From COE1 sp910588595 (GTDB lineage Bacteria; Bacillota; Clostridia; Lachnospirales; Lachnospiraceae), in the NCBI GenBank assembly GCA_948957135.1, contig CARDBT010000004.1, forward strand, positions 1 to 64,000: a DNA stretch of 64,000 nucleotides, in the 5' to 3' direction. How positions within the stretch are numbered: the stretch's first letter is position 1; the number at the start of each line of letters is the position of its first letter. Below are positions 1 through 9,468 of the stretch, piece after piece. A model generated the notes under the pieces. That model worked only from the letters and a program-made list of their open reading frames with translations. It was not told the origin of the DNA and did not search any database. The position numbers were made by a program, and so were the translations under genes.

Positions 1-15
1 TGTAACAATTAACCA

Positions 16-33
16 GTAGTCATTCTTGACTAC
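16..33. promoter_or_regulatory. 7-bp perfect inverted repeat upstream of the first operon gene
   Basis: GTAGTCA and TGACTAC are separated by TTCT and end 26 bp before the GTPase start codon. This could be an operator or a small hairpin in the leader of the 13-kb operon. No convincing -35/-10 pair is visible in the 59 bp available, so the promoter may lie outside the window. Confidence 0.3.
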
Positions 34-59
34 ACCATTATTATACTAGGAGATAGAAG

Positions 60-2048
60 ATGATCGACACAAAAGCGTACAAGCAGACAATGGCAAGTAT
101 CTACAAAGAGATCACGGAGGAGAAAAAATTCCTTCAGGAGAACGGTGTTTCCCTGAAAGGCGCTTCGGAGAATGAAAATATTGATGACATTATCCAGAAG
201 ACAAAGGGTACTTCGTTCAAGCTTCTGGTAATGGGGGAATTCAGCTCCGGCAAGTCTGCGTTCATCAATGTCCTGCTGGGAGAAAAACTGCTGCCGGAAG
301 GCGCTGTTCCCATGACCGCTCTGATCACGGAGATCCGTTACGGCAGGGAGAGACAGGTTACGATGTATCCGAGACCCGGAAAGTGGAAGGGGGGAAGCCA
401 GCCCTTTGACATTGAGCCGAAACTGTCGGAGATCAGGAAATATTCCACGATCGACAATAAGTCCGGGATCAACATGAAGGAAGCAAACAGGGTGGATTCT
501 AGTTTTGAGAAGATGGTGGTGCACTGGCCGCTGGATATTTTAAAGGACGGCGTAGTGATCGTGGACTCACCGGGATTGAACGATCCGTATTCAAACGACC
601 ATATCGTACAGAACTATGTACCAAAGGCAGATGCCGTTTTGTTCTGCGAAAACGGCACACAGGCATATTCGGCGGGAGACAAGAAAACACTGGAGATGAT
701 CAATAGCAGCGGGTTTAAGAATCCGATCATGGTCACGACTTATTTTGATGTTGTGACAGACGCAATGACACAGCAGGAGATCCAGGAATTTATGGATATC
801 TGTAACGCGAAGTATCTAAACCACACGGAGAAGCCGTTTTGCCATTATGTGAATTCGAAGCTGGGAATGGAGGCAAAGAAGAGCGGGAGTCAGTCTGAAC
901 TTGTGGAGTCCGGTTACTATGAGCTGGAAATGTTCCTGGCACACTATCTGACAGAGCATAAAGGCAGGGAAAAGATCGGCGCCGCGACATCTGCCATAAA
1001 AGTGTATAATGCCGGGCAGCGGAAGAGACTTAACGGTGTCATGGCAAACCTTGACGCGCCGGACGCAGATTTTAACAGGCGTATTGAGGAAACCAGAAAA
1101 AAACTCGGGAATGCAAGGCGCCAGGGGAGTCTGATCATGCGGGAATTTAAACTTGAGCTGAAAAGCGTCAGGGACGAGGTGAAAGATCAGCTGATCCCGG
1201 AGCTGTATGACGGATTGTGCAGCAAAGTGGATCTGGAGGGGTTTGAGCCAGATACCAGTTTTACGGTATTCCATCCCAGGCAGAGCAGCCGGCAGATTGC
1301 TGAGGAGTGCAGTAAGGAACTGGAGCGCAGGCAAAAAAAGTATGTGGCGGACTGGAGCAATGACGTACTGGCACCGATGGTGACGAAGGCATTTCAGAAA
1401 ACAGCTTCAAAAATGAAAAAGCAGTTTGACGCGTTCAGCGAGGATATCATAGAGGCAAATTTGACCCTTGATACGAAAAAGGCAGATGTCAACACGGATG
1501 TCAATACCGCGACGAGGGTGGCGATGGTTGCCTATGCGCTGTTTACGGGCGACTGGATCACTGCGCTGATGGGAGGCGTGTTCGGTGCAGGGGCGTTTGG
1601 CAGGACGCTTGCGTGTGAGTTTGCGGCTGGACTGATTCTGGGGATCATCAGCCTGTTTACCCCTGTTGGTCTTCCGGCACTGGTTCTTGCAGGAATAGCG
1701 GGGTTGCTGGGCAGTGTGGGCTGGACTGCCGCCAGGGCTGCGAAAACGATCAAGGAGAATACGCTGCGGCAGACACGCGGATCCGTGCAGGAAAACAGGG
1801 AGGAGATCCTCGCGAATACATCGGTGCAGTGTGAGAGGATATTTGATGACCTGGAGCGGAAACTAGAGCAGGCTGTCAATGACGATATCGCCGAGGTAGA
1901 AGAGAATATACGGACGATCGAGCAGGAGAGGAAAAACAACAAATCACAGATCAGCAGGCGCAAAAACGAGATTTCCAATATCATTCATTACATTGATGCT
2001 GTCGATGCCAGGATGGATGATATCAGGGCAGGATTCCAGATCGGATAG
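60..2048 (+). CDS. dynamin-like GTPase
   Basis: This 662-residue protein is a dynamin-superfamily large GTPase. It has a P-loop GEFSSGKS at about residues 59-66 and a G3 motif DSPG at about 169. The expected N/TKxD motif is replaced by a TTYFD-like segment. A glycine-rich hydrophobic hairpin at about 488-560 is suited to membrane insertion, and predicted helical stalk segments lie on both sides of it. Bacterial dynamins of this design bind and remodel membranes after GTP-dependent oligomerisation. AGGAGA at 48-53 supports this ATG. It is the first gene visible in a tightly packed operon that also encodes a HerA-like ATPase and a kinase/vWA/phosphatase triad, so it may be the membrane-acting part of that system. 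Its role within the system is inference. Confidence 0.88.
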   Translation: MIDTKAYKQTMASIYKEITEEKKFLQENGVSLKGASENENIDDIIQKTKGTSFKLLVMGEFSSGKSAFINVLLGEKLLPEGAVPMTALITEIRYGRERQVTMYPRPGKWKGGSQPFDIEPKLSEIRKYSTIDNKSGINMKEANRVDSSFEKMVVHWPLDILKDGVVIVDSPGLNDPYSNDHIVQNYVPKADAVLFCENGTQAYSAGDKKTLEMINSSGFKNPIMVTTYFDVVTDAMTQQEIQEFMDICNAKYLNHTEKPFCHYVNSKLGMEAKKSGSQSELVESGYYELEMFLAHYLTEHKGREKIGAATSAIKVYNAGQRKRLNGVMANLDAPDADFNRRIEETRKKLGNARRQGSLIMREFKLELKSVRDEVKDQLIPELYDGLCSKVDLEGFEPDTSFTVFHPRQSSRQIAEECSKELERRQKKYVADWSNDVLAPMVTKAFQKTASKMKKQFDAFSEDIIEANLTLDTKKADVNTDVNTATRVAMVAYALFTGDWITALMGGVFGAGAFGRTLACEFAAGLILGIISLFTPVGLPALVLAGIAGLLGSVGWTAARAAKTIKENTLRQTRGSVQENREEILANTSVQCERIFDDLERKLEQAVNDDIAEVEENIRTIEQERKNNKSQISRRKNEISNIIHYIDAVDARMDDIRAGFQIG

Positions 2049-2082
2049 CATCGTGTGATCAGTGGCAGATAGAGGTACAGAG

Positions 2083-2706
2083 ATGACAAACATACATTTG
2101 GTTTATGATCCATACGCAGATAAGGTCCAAGTCTACATTGAGAGCCGGGAGATCACGGCACCGGAAAATAAGATCTATTCATTCTTGGATCTTGACGGTT
2201 TTTACAAATGCCTGCTGCCGTTTCGCAGGCGATACGCCATATGGGAAGGGCTTTTGCTGGAACTTCTCGAAGAAGTCAATGACGAGGATCTGCATATCAT
2301 TTTTGAAGGGCGCAGGACGGATCATCAACGGCTTGCGGAGGCTTTCAGGCAGATGGAACCAGCTGTGGAGAACGCAGGATATGAGAATCGATGGCAGCTT
2401 ACATACAAACAGAATTTTGAGTCAGCGGACTTTGCCAGGCGGCTTGCGGAAACGGCAAAGGATCTGCGGGAAATGTGCGAGTGCAGGGCGGAGCTAAGCA
2501 GGATTGACAACTTCATCGCCGGCATCAGGGAAGAGAGCGTGGTCGAGAACTGCAGACAGTTCAGGTCACTTCTCTCGGAGCATATCGTGAAATGGGAGCA
2601 GGGTAACAGTGCGTTCAAACAAGAAAAAATAGCGTACCTGAGTATGATGGAAGAGGGCATCGCGGAAGTGGGCAGACAGTTGGAGGGACAAAGATCATGG
2701 GTGTGA
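2083..2706 (+). CDS. hypothetical protein, helical, between the GTPase and ATPase genes
   Basis: I do not recognise a family for this 207-residue soluble protein. The N-terminal half looks mixed alpha/beta. The C-terminal half (about 115-207) is rich in charged helical sequence and probably forms a coiled coil. The ATG at 2083 is preferred over a GTG at 2062 because AGAGGT lies six bases before it and nothing usable lies before the GTG. It starts 34 bp after the GTPase gene and overlaps the ATPase gene by 10 bp, so translation with the ATPase is probably coupled. A partner or adaptor of the ATPase is plausible but unproven. Confidence 0.75.
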   Translation: MTNIHLVYDPYADKVQVYIESREITAPENKIYSFLDLDGFYKCLLPFRRRYAIWEGLLLELLEEVNDEDLHIIFEGRRTDHQRLAEAFRQMEPAVENAGYENRWQLTYKQNFESADFARRLAETAKDLREMCECRAELSRIDNFIAGIREESVVENCRQFRSLLSEHIVKWEQGNSAFKQEKIAYLSMMEEGIAEVGRQLEGQRSWV

Positions 2707-5700
2707 CAGGAAGAGAACTGACAGTTGAGAATTCTTTGAATTCTGTGATCAGTGCGGTGGACAGTGTGGTCAGAAAACAGTATCTTGCGGAATTGCAGGA
2801 GGCGGAAGTCGTACCGCTCAACATGAAAACCGACTGCATCAAAGCGGGCAGAAATGTAAGGTTGTTTCAGGTGCTCTCGCTTTCCTACAGCAGTGCTGAT
2901 GATCTGTATGACAGGCTGGTGAATGTTTTTGGCGTCGTTGCGCAGTTTCATTCAAGTCAGATCTTTATCCTTGACAGCGACGGACTCCGCGTTTCACTGT
3001 ATCTGGGGATCGCGTGCAATGAGCTGGATCAGCTCAGTATGCAGTTTAACACGTTCAAAGGTTCCTTTCTCGGCAACTTTCCAGGCGGTAAGATCTCCAT
3101 GTTGAACATGTCCGAGAGCGAGGTGCTTCTAAACGGCATCTTTGAGGAAGAAAATATCAAGATCGCCGCTGTCTCAGCACTGACAACGGCAAAAGAATGT
3201 TCCGGGAATAAGTGCTATGGGATTGAGCATCTGGTGGAGGGAATGTATGGGAGACCGTTTACGATGGTGCTGATCGCAGATGCTGTTCCCAGGAAAGAGC
3301 TGTGCGCACAACGCCAGAATCTGGAAGCAATGTACACAGAACTCTCACCTTTTCGGGAATATACCATCTCCATGAACCGCAATGAATCAAAGGGATATAC
3401 GCAGACCTATAATCTCACCAAAAGTGAGTCCGTGACAGACGGGAAGAGCGTGACAGAAAATACGGCTTTCGGGAAGACGACAAGCAGGTCGGATACCGTG
3501 ACACGCAACAGCGGGATAGAGAGTAAACAGGCAAAAAACCAGATCGCAGGGACCGCGCTGTCACTGGCTGCAATGCTGGCGGGGCTCGGCGATGCCACAG
3601 TGCACCCCCTGCAGGGCTTGTTTTACGGAGGAAGCATTTCCAACATCATCGGTTCTGTGCAGCTATTGATCGAGGGAGCAGAGCCAGGACGGACGAGGAC
3701 AGAGGGGGAGGGCGAAAGTTACACGGTCAGTTTTTCCGAGTCGGAGACAACGTCCCGCCAGAAGGGATTTTCTGCCTCCAAAGGAATTTCTGACAGCCGC
3801 ACGGCTGCGAGTGGTCAGACACTCCAGATGCGGTATGAAAATAAGTCGGTCTCCGATCTGCTCAGTGTACTGGATGAACAGATCGCACGGCTGCAGCATA
3901 TTGAGGAGACGGGTGGTTTCTGCTGCGCCGCGTACTTTGTGGCAGGGGATATTTCAACGGCGCTTATGGTATCGAACATGTATCGCGCCCTGTTGGGCGG
4001 CGGCAACAGCCTCGGACAGCTCAACGCAGTCAATATATGGTCTGATCCGGGGAAAGTAGAGCGTATCTGTGACTATTTAAAACGGATGAACCATCCGCTG
4101 TTCCACTTTGAACAGAGACCTGATTACCCCACTTTCACGGCGGGATCCCTGGCGGCGGTAGATGAGTTTCCGATGTATGCCGCGCTGCCGCAGAAACCGG
4201 TCGGCGGGCTTCCGGTCACTGTGCGCGCGGAGTTTGCAAGGGATATCGCAAATATGGACAGCAGTCTGCAGGGACAGGTTTCAATCGGAAATATATTTCA
4301 TATGGGAAAAGTAGGGATCGGTCAGGTGTCCCTGTCCCTAAATGATCTGAGCGGACATCTGTTTGTTGCAGGTACAACGGGCATGGGAAAATCTAATTTC
4401 TGTTATGGGCTTCTGGACAGTCTATACAAGGAAAATATTAAGTTTATGGTGATCGAACCGGCAAAAGGAGAGTATAAACAGGTGTTTGGCGGACGCGCGG
4501 ACGTTCACGTTTTTGGCACGAATCCGGCTATCACGCCGTTGCTCAGGATCAATCCATTTTCTTTTCCCGAGGGGATCCATGTGGATGAGCACATCGCGAG
4601 GCTGCTGGAGATCTTCAATTCCTGCTGGCCGATGTACGCTGCGATGCCGGAGGTCCTAAAGGAGGGCATGGAAACAATCTACAGGCAGTGCGGTGATGCC
4701 TTTCCTTCCTTCGCGGACCTGCTGAAAGTCCTGCCGGAGATCATCCGCCAGTCGGAATTTTCAGGGGAAGTGAAGGGAAATTATATCGGTTCGCTCGTAA
4801 CGCGGGTGAAATCACTTACAGATGGCTTGTATGGCAGTATTTTTACGGACGATGAAATTGACAGCCGTACGCTGTTTGACGAGAATGTGCTGATCGATCT
4901 GAGCCGTGTGGGGGCGGGGGAAATGAAGGCATTGATCATGGGGATCATGGTCATGAAGCTGCAGGAATACAGGATGTGCCATGCCAGGATGAATTCTCCG
5001 CTGATGCATATCACTGTTTTGGAGGAAGCGCACCACCTGCTGAAGGCACCGACTGTCTCCTCGGCGGAAGGGGTCAGCCTGCGTGCGATGTCCCTGGAAA
5101 TGATCACCAACGCCATCGCCGAGATGCGCACTTACGGGGAGGGCTTTTTGATCGCGGACCAGTCCCCGACGCTGATGGATCTGTCCGTGATCCGCAACAC
5201 CAACACCAAGGTGGTGTTCAAACTGCCGGAGCAGTCCGACCGTCAGGCGGTGGGGGCTGCAATGCCGCTGACCAGCCCGCAGATAAACGAGATCTCAAAA
5301 CTCGAGAGGGGAGTGGCAGTCGTCTGCCAGAGCAACTGGGACAATGCGGTGCTGGCGAAAATAAGGCATTATAAAGCTGAGGATTTCATGCCCTATATCC
5401 ATCAGGTACCGGATAGTGCGGTCGATGGGCGGCAGGTTCGCACCCAGTGTCTTGCCATATTGCTCAGAGACAGGATTTCCGGCGATAGCGACTCCTCGTT
5501 GGATGTCAGTGTGTGCAGGGAGCTGCTGTCAAAGGCAGTGTATGCGGACAGTGACATGAAAGCGTATCTGGGGGTCATCAGACGCTATCTCGCGCAGGGT
5601 GCCTGTCACAGATCATTCGGGGAAATATGCAGGTATATCGACAGGATGGTCAAGGCAGGGAAGATGTTGGAAGTGTGCGGGGACATGGAGGATCCGGCGC

Positions 5701-5894
5701 AGTGGGAAAGAAGGGCGATGGCTTACATCAACACTGCTGCAGAACTGACAGAGGCGGAAGCGACGGAACTGATCTCCATATGTATCAACACGCAGACAGG
5801 AGATTCTCATGAAATAAAGAGGGCAGAAATAAAAAAGTTATATTACCGGTATTTTGCGTATGCAGCACAGAGGAGGAAGTCAAATGTTTTTTGA
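2697..5894 (+). CDS. HerA/DUF87-type P-loop ATPase, 1065 aa
   Basis: A very large ATP-binding protein of the HerA/FtsK-like class. The Walker A motif AGTTGMGKSNF lies at about residues 558-568, followed by a strand with EPAKGEYK. A Walker B-like segment ITVLEEAHHLL sits at about 770-780. An Arg/Gln-rich motif in ADQSPTLMDLSVIRNT and NTKVVFKLPEQSDR follow, as in DUF87/HerA motors. The first 500 residues have no domain I can name and include a Ser/Thr/Glu-rich stretch (about 230-385) around a short Gly/Ala hydrophobic segment. HerA-type ATPases usually form hexameric rings that pump DNA or protein, often with a nuclease or protease. Here no nuclease gene is adjacent, but a cysteine protease gene overlaps the 3' end by 11 bp. 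GGAGGG at 2682-2687 supports the ATG. Confidence 0.85.
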   Translation: MGVTGRELTVENSLNSVISAVDSVVRKQYLAELQEAEVVPLNMKTDCIKAGRNVRLFQVLSLSYSSADDLYDRLVNVFGVVAQFHSSQIFILDSDGLRVSLYLGIACNELDQLSMQFNTFKGSFLGNFPGGKISMLNMSESEVLLNGIFEEENIKIAAVSALTTAKECSGNKCYGIEHLVEGMYGRPFTMVLIADAVPRKELCAQRQNLEAMYTELSPFREYTISMNRNESKGYTQTYNLTKSESVTDGKSVTENTAFGKTTSRSDTVTRNSGIESKQAKNQIAGTALSLAAMLAGLGDATVHPLQGLFYGGSISNIIGSVQLLIEGAEPGRTRTEGEGESYTVSFSESETTSRQKGFSASKGISDSRTAASGQTLQMRYENKSVSDLLSVLDEQIARLQHIEETGGFCCAAYFVAGDISTALMVSNMYRALLGGGNSLGQLNAVNIWSDPGKVERICDYLKRMNHPLFHFEQRPDYPTFTAGSLAAVDEFPMYAALPQKPVGGLPVTVRAEFARDIANMDSSLQGQVSIGNIFHMGKVGIGQVSLSLNDLSGHLFVAGTTGMGKSNFCYGLLDSLYKENIKFMVIEPAKGEYKQVFGGRADVHVFGTNPAITPLLRINPFSFPEGIHVDEHIARLLEIFNSCWPMYAAMPEVLKEGMETIYRQCGDAFPSFADLLKVLPEIIRQSEFSGEVKGNYIGSLVTRVKSLTDGLYGSIFTDDEIDSRTLFDENVLIDLSRVGAGEMKALIMGIMVMKLQEYRMCHARMNSPLMHITVLEEAHHLLKAPTVSSAEGVSLRAMSLEMITNAIAEMRTYGEGFLIADQSPTLMDLSVIRNTNTKVVFKLPEQSDRQAVGAAMPLTSPQINEISKLERGVAVVCQSNWDNAVLAKIRHYKAEDFMPYIHQVPDSAVDGRQVRTQCLAILLRDRISGDSDSSLDVSVCRELLSKAVYADSDMKAYLGVIRRYLAQGACHRSFGEICRYIDRMVKAGKMLEVCGDMEDPAQWERRAMAYINTAAELTEAEATELISICINTQTGDSHEIKRAEIKKLYYRYFAYAAQRRKSNVF

Positions 5895-6621
5895 TGAAAA
5901 GATCCGTGAGGGCAGCGAACGGAATGAAATGCAGGAACTGAGGGAAAAGCGTGACGATTATGATGATATCAAGGAAATCAATGTCGAGCTTGTCGAAAGT
6001 GTGGAGGGACTCGAACAGCAGCCGATGGTCGTCACGGGAAGCCCTTTTGAGATCGCGGGCAGTCTGGACTGCACACAGGGTGATAACCGCTATAATGTAG
6101 CCAGTGACTGCGGACTGGTGAGCTGCTCTAATTACCTGAAGCTGTGTGGGATAGAGGTAAGCGAGGACGAGATCGTGGGCTATGCGCTGGCAAACAATCT
6201 GTGTTCACGCGGTTATTTTTCCGCACCAGAAAGCTGGGGTGGGACGAATGACCAAAATCTGGAAACCATTTTGGAACACTATGGTGTAGGATCCTCTGTG
6301 TTCCATTCGGATGAAAAACGCGGATCCATAGGGGGGATCGCTGATGCGGTGGAGTGCGGTCATGCCGTTATGATCGGTGTGAATGCGGGCTGCTTGTGGG
6401 ATGATCCCAATTTTGTGGGGGACGGGCGTGCCAATCACCAGATCACAGTGACAGGGACGATCCGAAATGAATCAGGAGAACTGGCGGCACTGACGGTCTG
6501 CGACAGCGGGCGGAGTCTGGGAGCTGACAGCTGCAGGGTGGTGTCCGTGTCGGATATGCAGGGGTTTTATGCAGCAATCCCAGGGGCGTCGGCGATCATT
6601 TCAGACAGGGCAGTGAGGTAA
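5884..6621 (+). CDS. papain-like (C39-type) cysteine peptidase
   Basis: This 245-residue protein has the order expected of a C39/transglutaminase-like fold: Cys in ASDCGLVSC (C76), His in NHQITVTG (H185) and Asp in VCDSGR (D207). The spacing fits a Cys-His-Asp triad. A GGTNDQNL segment matches the helix seen after the catalytic Cys domain in C39-like proteases. There is no signal peptide or membrane segment, so it probably acts in the cytoplasm. The first 60 residues are charged and may be a propeptide or docking region. AGGAGG at 5871-5876 selects the ATG at 5884. Its overlap with the ATPase gene suggests that the motor feeds or controls the protease; that is inference. Its substrates are unknown. 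Confidence 0.72.
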   Translation: MFFDEKIREGSERNEMQELREKRDDYDDIKEINVELVESVEGLEQQPMVVTGSPFEIAGSLDCTQGDNRYNVASDCGLVSCSNYLKLCGIEVSEDEIVGYALANNLCSRGYFSAPESWGGTNDQNLETILEHYGVGSSVFHSDEKRGSIGGIADAVECGHAVMIGVNAGCLWDDPNFVGDGRANHQITVTGTIRNESGELAALTVCDSGRSLGADSCRVVSVSDMQGFYAAIPGASAIISDRAVR

Positions 6622-6670
6622 GTCCGATAACAGTTTTTAAAGATTTCCGGGAAAGGATAAGGGTTTGGAA

Positions 6671-7195
6671 ATGGAAAACAGGGAAGATATTATCACAGCG
6701 ATAAAAACAGCGACACGGAGCAATTTTGCACTGTCGTTATGGGTTCCCGTCAGGAGGGCGGGACATATACTGGACGCGGCATTTTTGTATGATATGGGCA
6801 ATTTTACGACAGTGAGGATGCGTCCTTTTGCCTCAGTTCTGGTTGAACCTAGAACTGGAACGCTGCTGGAATACCGCAATGCCTATGTGAGTGATTTTGC
6901 AGACACAGAAAAGTACCCCTTGTCGCTTAAGATCGATTATGCTGTGCCGTCTGCTCGGACTGCTGCACAGCAGTTGGCACTGACGGCAAGGGCGGGGGAA
7001 TTGTATCAGGCTGTCCGAGAGCTTGCGTGGAGGGATGGATTGACGGATGAGGAGATCGAAACGGCAAGGGAGTATGCAGGGTGCTTTGCGAAAGCAGTTC
7101 CAAATGATCTCGTCGTGTTTTACGAAGCACTCGCGCCGGAGTTTTTCAGCTGGTTGGATTCGCTGGTGGTGACGGACAAAAATTTTGCAAAATAG
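6671..7195 (+). CDS. hypothetical protein in the GTPase/ATPase/kinase operon
   Basis: This 174-residue protein belongs to no family that I recognise. It has no signal peptide, membrane segment or cysteine cluster. The N-terminal part looks mixed alpha/beta (SLWVPVRRAGHILDAAF) and the C-terminal part is helical and acidic. A purine-rich AAGGATAAGGG lies just upstream of the ATG at 6671; an in-frame TTG at 6665 is less likely. It begins 49 bp after the protease gene on the same strand and shares its transcription unit, so it may be a dedicated component of the system. Confidence 0.65.
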   Translation: MENREDIITAIKTATRSNFALSLWVPVRRAGHILDAAFLYDMGNFTTVRMRPFASVLVEPRTGTLLEYRNAYVSDFADTEKYPLSLKIDYAVPSARTAAQQLALTARAGELYQAVRELAWRDGLTDEEIETAREYAGCFAKAVPNDLVVFYEALAPEFFSWLDSLVVTDKNFAK

Positions 7196-7249
7196 TAGGA
7201 TTTTGTGTTGATTATGGTGTATAATGGAAAAGAAGGAGGAAAACAGTCA

Positions 7250-7765
7250 ATGGACCAACAAAAAGTAGTACAGGTTCTGAAACAGATATTTGAGCAGCGC
7301 GGCGTAGAGATCGTCGGACAGCAGAACCAGTTCCGTGCCGCAGTCTTTGATTTGCTCGACAGCGTGAAACACAGAGATGAAAGACTTATACTCAGGAATG
7401 CCATAGAGTCCGGTGCTCTTATGTTTCTGGTCACAGCCAGACCGATCACGGGCGATACAGCGCGAAACGCGATGGAACAGATGACGCGGACAGGGCATAT
7501 GAAGGAGGAGGACGCGGAGTTTGTCACGAGATGCTTTATAATTGCGTGCGGCGAAGATCCGGCGGCGGTGATGTCTGGCAAGGAACCACATATTGAGGAG
7601 GGAGGAGGAGCTCAGCAGGAGAGAGTACATACACAGTGGACGGTGGAACAAAGCAGCAGAGACGAAACCCAGAGCAAGCATGAAGATGAAAGAAAATTAG
7701 CGATTCTGGCAATTGGGATCTGCGTAGGTATTGCAATCTTTATTGCAGTAGTATTTTTTGTCTAA
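7250..7765 (+). CDS. tail-anchored membrane protein, unknown
   Basis: A 171-residue protein with a cytosolic helical N-terminal domain (about 1-105), a polar Gln/Glu/Ser-rich linker (about 110-148) and one C-terminal hydrophobic segment LAILAIGICVGIAIFIAVV that ends the protein. This is the layout of a tail-anchored protein displaying its domain in the cytoplasm. AAGGAGG at 7233-7239 supports the ATG at 7250; ATG and TTG codons further upstream lack a site. It lies between the unknown gene and a second small membrane protein, so these two could place the GTPase or kinase machinery at the membrane. No catalytic motif is seen. Confidence 0.7.
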   Translation: MDQQKVVQVLKQIFEQRGVEIVGQQNQFRAAVFDLLDSVKHRDERLILRNAIESGALMFLVTARPITGDTARNAMEQMTRTGHMKEEDAEFVTRCFIIACGEDPAAVMSGKEPHIEEGGGAQQERVHTQWTVEQSSRDETQSKHEDERKLAILAIGICVGIAIFIAVVFFV

Positions 7766-7812
7766 TAACTTTAATTCATGAAACAAACTTTTAAAATTGA
7801 GGAGGAATAATT

Positions 7813-8049
7813 ATGGTGGAAACAACATCAACAACAGTGGCATACATGTTTGGGGCGATCATTGGATCCCTTTTGGCAGGAGCACTCATAGGACTTATAC
7901 CGTTTTTCCTGGGCAGGAAATATGGGAAGGCAACGCTGGGTATCGTCGGACTGGTGGTCTGCATCTTGTGCAACTTCCTGCTGGGTATGCTCTTATCCAT
8001 TCCCGCGTGTCTTGTTTTTGTCCTTATAATAATGTTAACCCGTAAGTAA
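7813..8049 (+). CDS. small membrane protein, two transmembrane segments
   Basis: A 78-residue, very hydrophobic protein with two membrane helices, one at about residues 8-33 and one at about 43-73, joined by a short basic loop GRKYGKA. GAGGAGG at 7799-7805 precedes the ATG. It follows the tail-anchored protein gene by 47 bp and precedes the kinase gene by 90 bp. It resembles many small Lachnospiraceae membrane proteins with no assigned function; a holin-like or scaffold role cannot be told apart from sequence alone. Confidence 0.68.
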   Translation: MVETTSTTVAYMFGAIIGSLLAGALIGLIPFFLGRKYGKATLGIVGLVVCILCNFLLGMLLSIPACLVFVLIIMLTRK

Positions 8050-8139
8050 GGAGTTGTTAAAGTTACTTGTAGTTTAAGGGGATTTTGGGAATGCGGGGAA
8101 AAGGGGAGAGAGCAACATATACAAAAGGAGTGAAAGAGC

Positions 8140-9453
8140 ATGAATGAAAAATTAGCCAAAGGAACCCACATCAAAACGATCCTGAACGGTGAAGTCGTGG
8201 TGGACCGCTGGCTTGCCGAGGGCGGTCAGGGAAATGTGTATGTCGTGAAGTACAACGGTGAGGAGAAAGCCCTCAAATGGTACAAGTCTTCCGGCATGGG
8301 CGAGAACAAGGACGCGTTCTATGACAACCTGAAGAATAATGTGGTGAAGGGCGCCCCAAGCCCCGCATTTCTGTGGCCTCTGGATATCACGGAGTGGAGG
8401 GACGGGGTGTTTGGGTATGTCATGAACCTAAGACCCGAAGGATATTATGAGGTATCAGATTTTATGCTGACTCATGTCCGTTTCAAGTCGTATCATGTCA
8501 TGGTGGATGCTGCCCTTCAGATCGTATCGGCATACAGGATACTGCACAATAAGGGTTATAGTTATCAAGATCTGAATGACGGAAATTTCTTTATCGATCC
8601 AAACAACGGCAAAGTGTTGATCTGCGACAATGACAATGTGGCGCCAGACGGCACGGAGACCGGCATCATCGGAAAACCGCGTTACATGGCACCGGAAATC
8701 GTGATGCGCAGGGAAATGCCGAACAGTCTGAGTGACAGATTCTCCATGTCCGTTATCCTATTTATTCTGTTTACATTAAACCACCCGCTGGAGGGAAAAC
8801 GCTCCCTGGTCCCGGCGATGACACCAAAGCACCAGGAGGCGCTCTACGGCAGCAAGGCACTGTTTATCATGGATCAAAGTGACAGGGATAATGCCCCTGA
8901 CCCTGTTATCCACAGAAATGTCCTCATGGTGTGGGATTTCCTGCCTGACTATATGCGCAGGCTGTTTTCCAGAGCATTCGGGCAGGAGGCACTGCATGAA
9001 TCGAACACACGTCCGAAAGAGGTGGAATGGATCAAGTGCCTGGTGCGCTTCCAGAGTGATATCGTGCCATGTCAGTGCGGAAATGAAGTGTTTATACAGC
9101 AGGGAAAGCCGTGTGTGTGCGAAAAGTGCCAAAGCAGGGTAGATATACCGTTTTGTCTGAAATTGCAGGACTACAGTATGCCGGTGACTGCAGGGAACAA
9201 GTTGTACCGGTGTCAGCTGGGACCGTGCAATGTGAACGAGGCGTTGAATCCGATCGGAGAGGTAGTTTCCAAAGGGGGCGCATATGGTCTGCGCAATTGC
9301 AGCGGGATGATCTGGAATGTGACGACGCCCAGCGGAAAATCCAAGCGCGTGATGGCAGAGGAAGGCATTCCGATGAAGGATGGCATCAAGTTTACTGTAG
9401 ACACGGGAACCATAGCAATGGGACAGATTGAAATCATAGCAAATAACCAGTAG
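8140..9453 (+). CDS. protein kinase of the TerY-P triad, with C-terminal zinc ribbon
   Basis: A 437-residue Ser/Thr-type protein kinase. The glycine loop AEGGQGNVY is at about 26-34 and the ATP lysine in ALKWYK is K46. The catalytic loop reads YQDLNDGNFF (D144, N149), so the usual HRD histidine is tyrosine. The DFG motif reads DND (D163), and GKPRYMAPE matches the activation-segment end. Lysine, catalytic Asp and metal-binding Asn are all kept, so activity is expected. Residues about 305-330 hold CQC and CEKC pairs that look like a zinc ribbon. This divergent kinase type is known next to TerY-like vWA and PP2C genes (TerY-P triad of Aravind and colleagues), and both follow directly here. Confidence 0.9.
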   Translation: MNEKLAKGTHIKTILNGEVVVDRWLAEGGQGNVYVVKYNGEEKALKWYKSSGMGENKDAFYDNLKNNVVKGAPSPAFLWPLDITEWRDGVFGYVMNLRPEGYYEVSDFMLTHVRFKSYHVMVDAALQIVSAYRILHNKGYSYQDLNDGNFFIDPNNGKVLICDNDNVAPDGTETGIIGKPRYMAPEIVMRREMPNSLSDRFSMSVILFILFTLNHPLEGKRSLVPAMTPKHQEALYGSKALFIMDQSDRDNAPDPVIHRNVLMVWDFLPDYMRRLFSRAFGQEALHESNTRPKEVEWIKCLVRFQSDIVPCQCGNEVFIQQGKPCVCEKCQSRVDIPFCLKLQDYSMPVTAGNKLYRCQLGPCNVNEALNPIGEVVSKGGAYGLRNCSGMIWNVTTPSGKSKRVMAEEGIPMKDGIKFTVDTGTIAMGQIEIIANNQ

Positions 9454-9468
9454 AAGGGAGATAAGATT

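Noticed and set aside
42..47. TATACT as the -10 element of the operon
   Set aside because: Transcription would start after the ribosome-binding site and there is no -35 at a proper distance.
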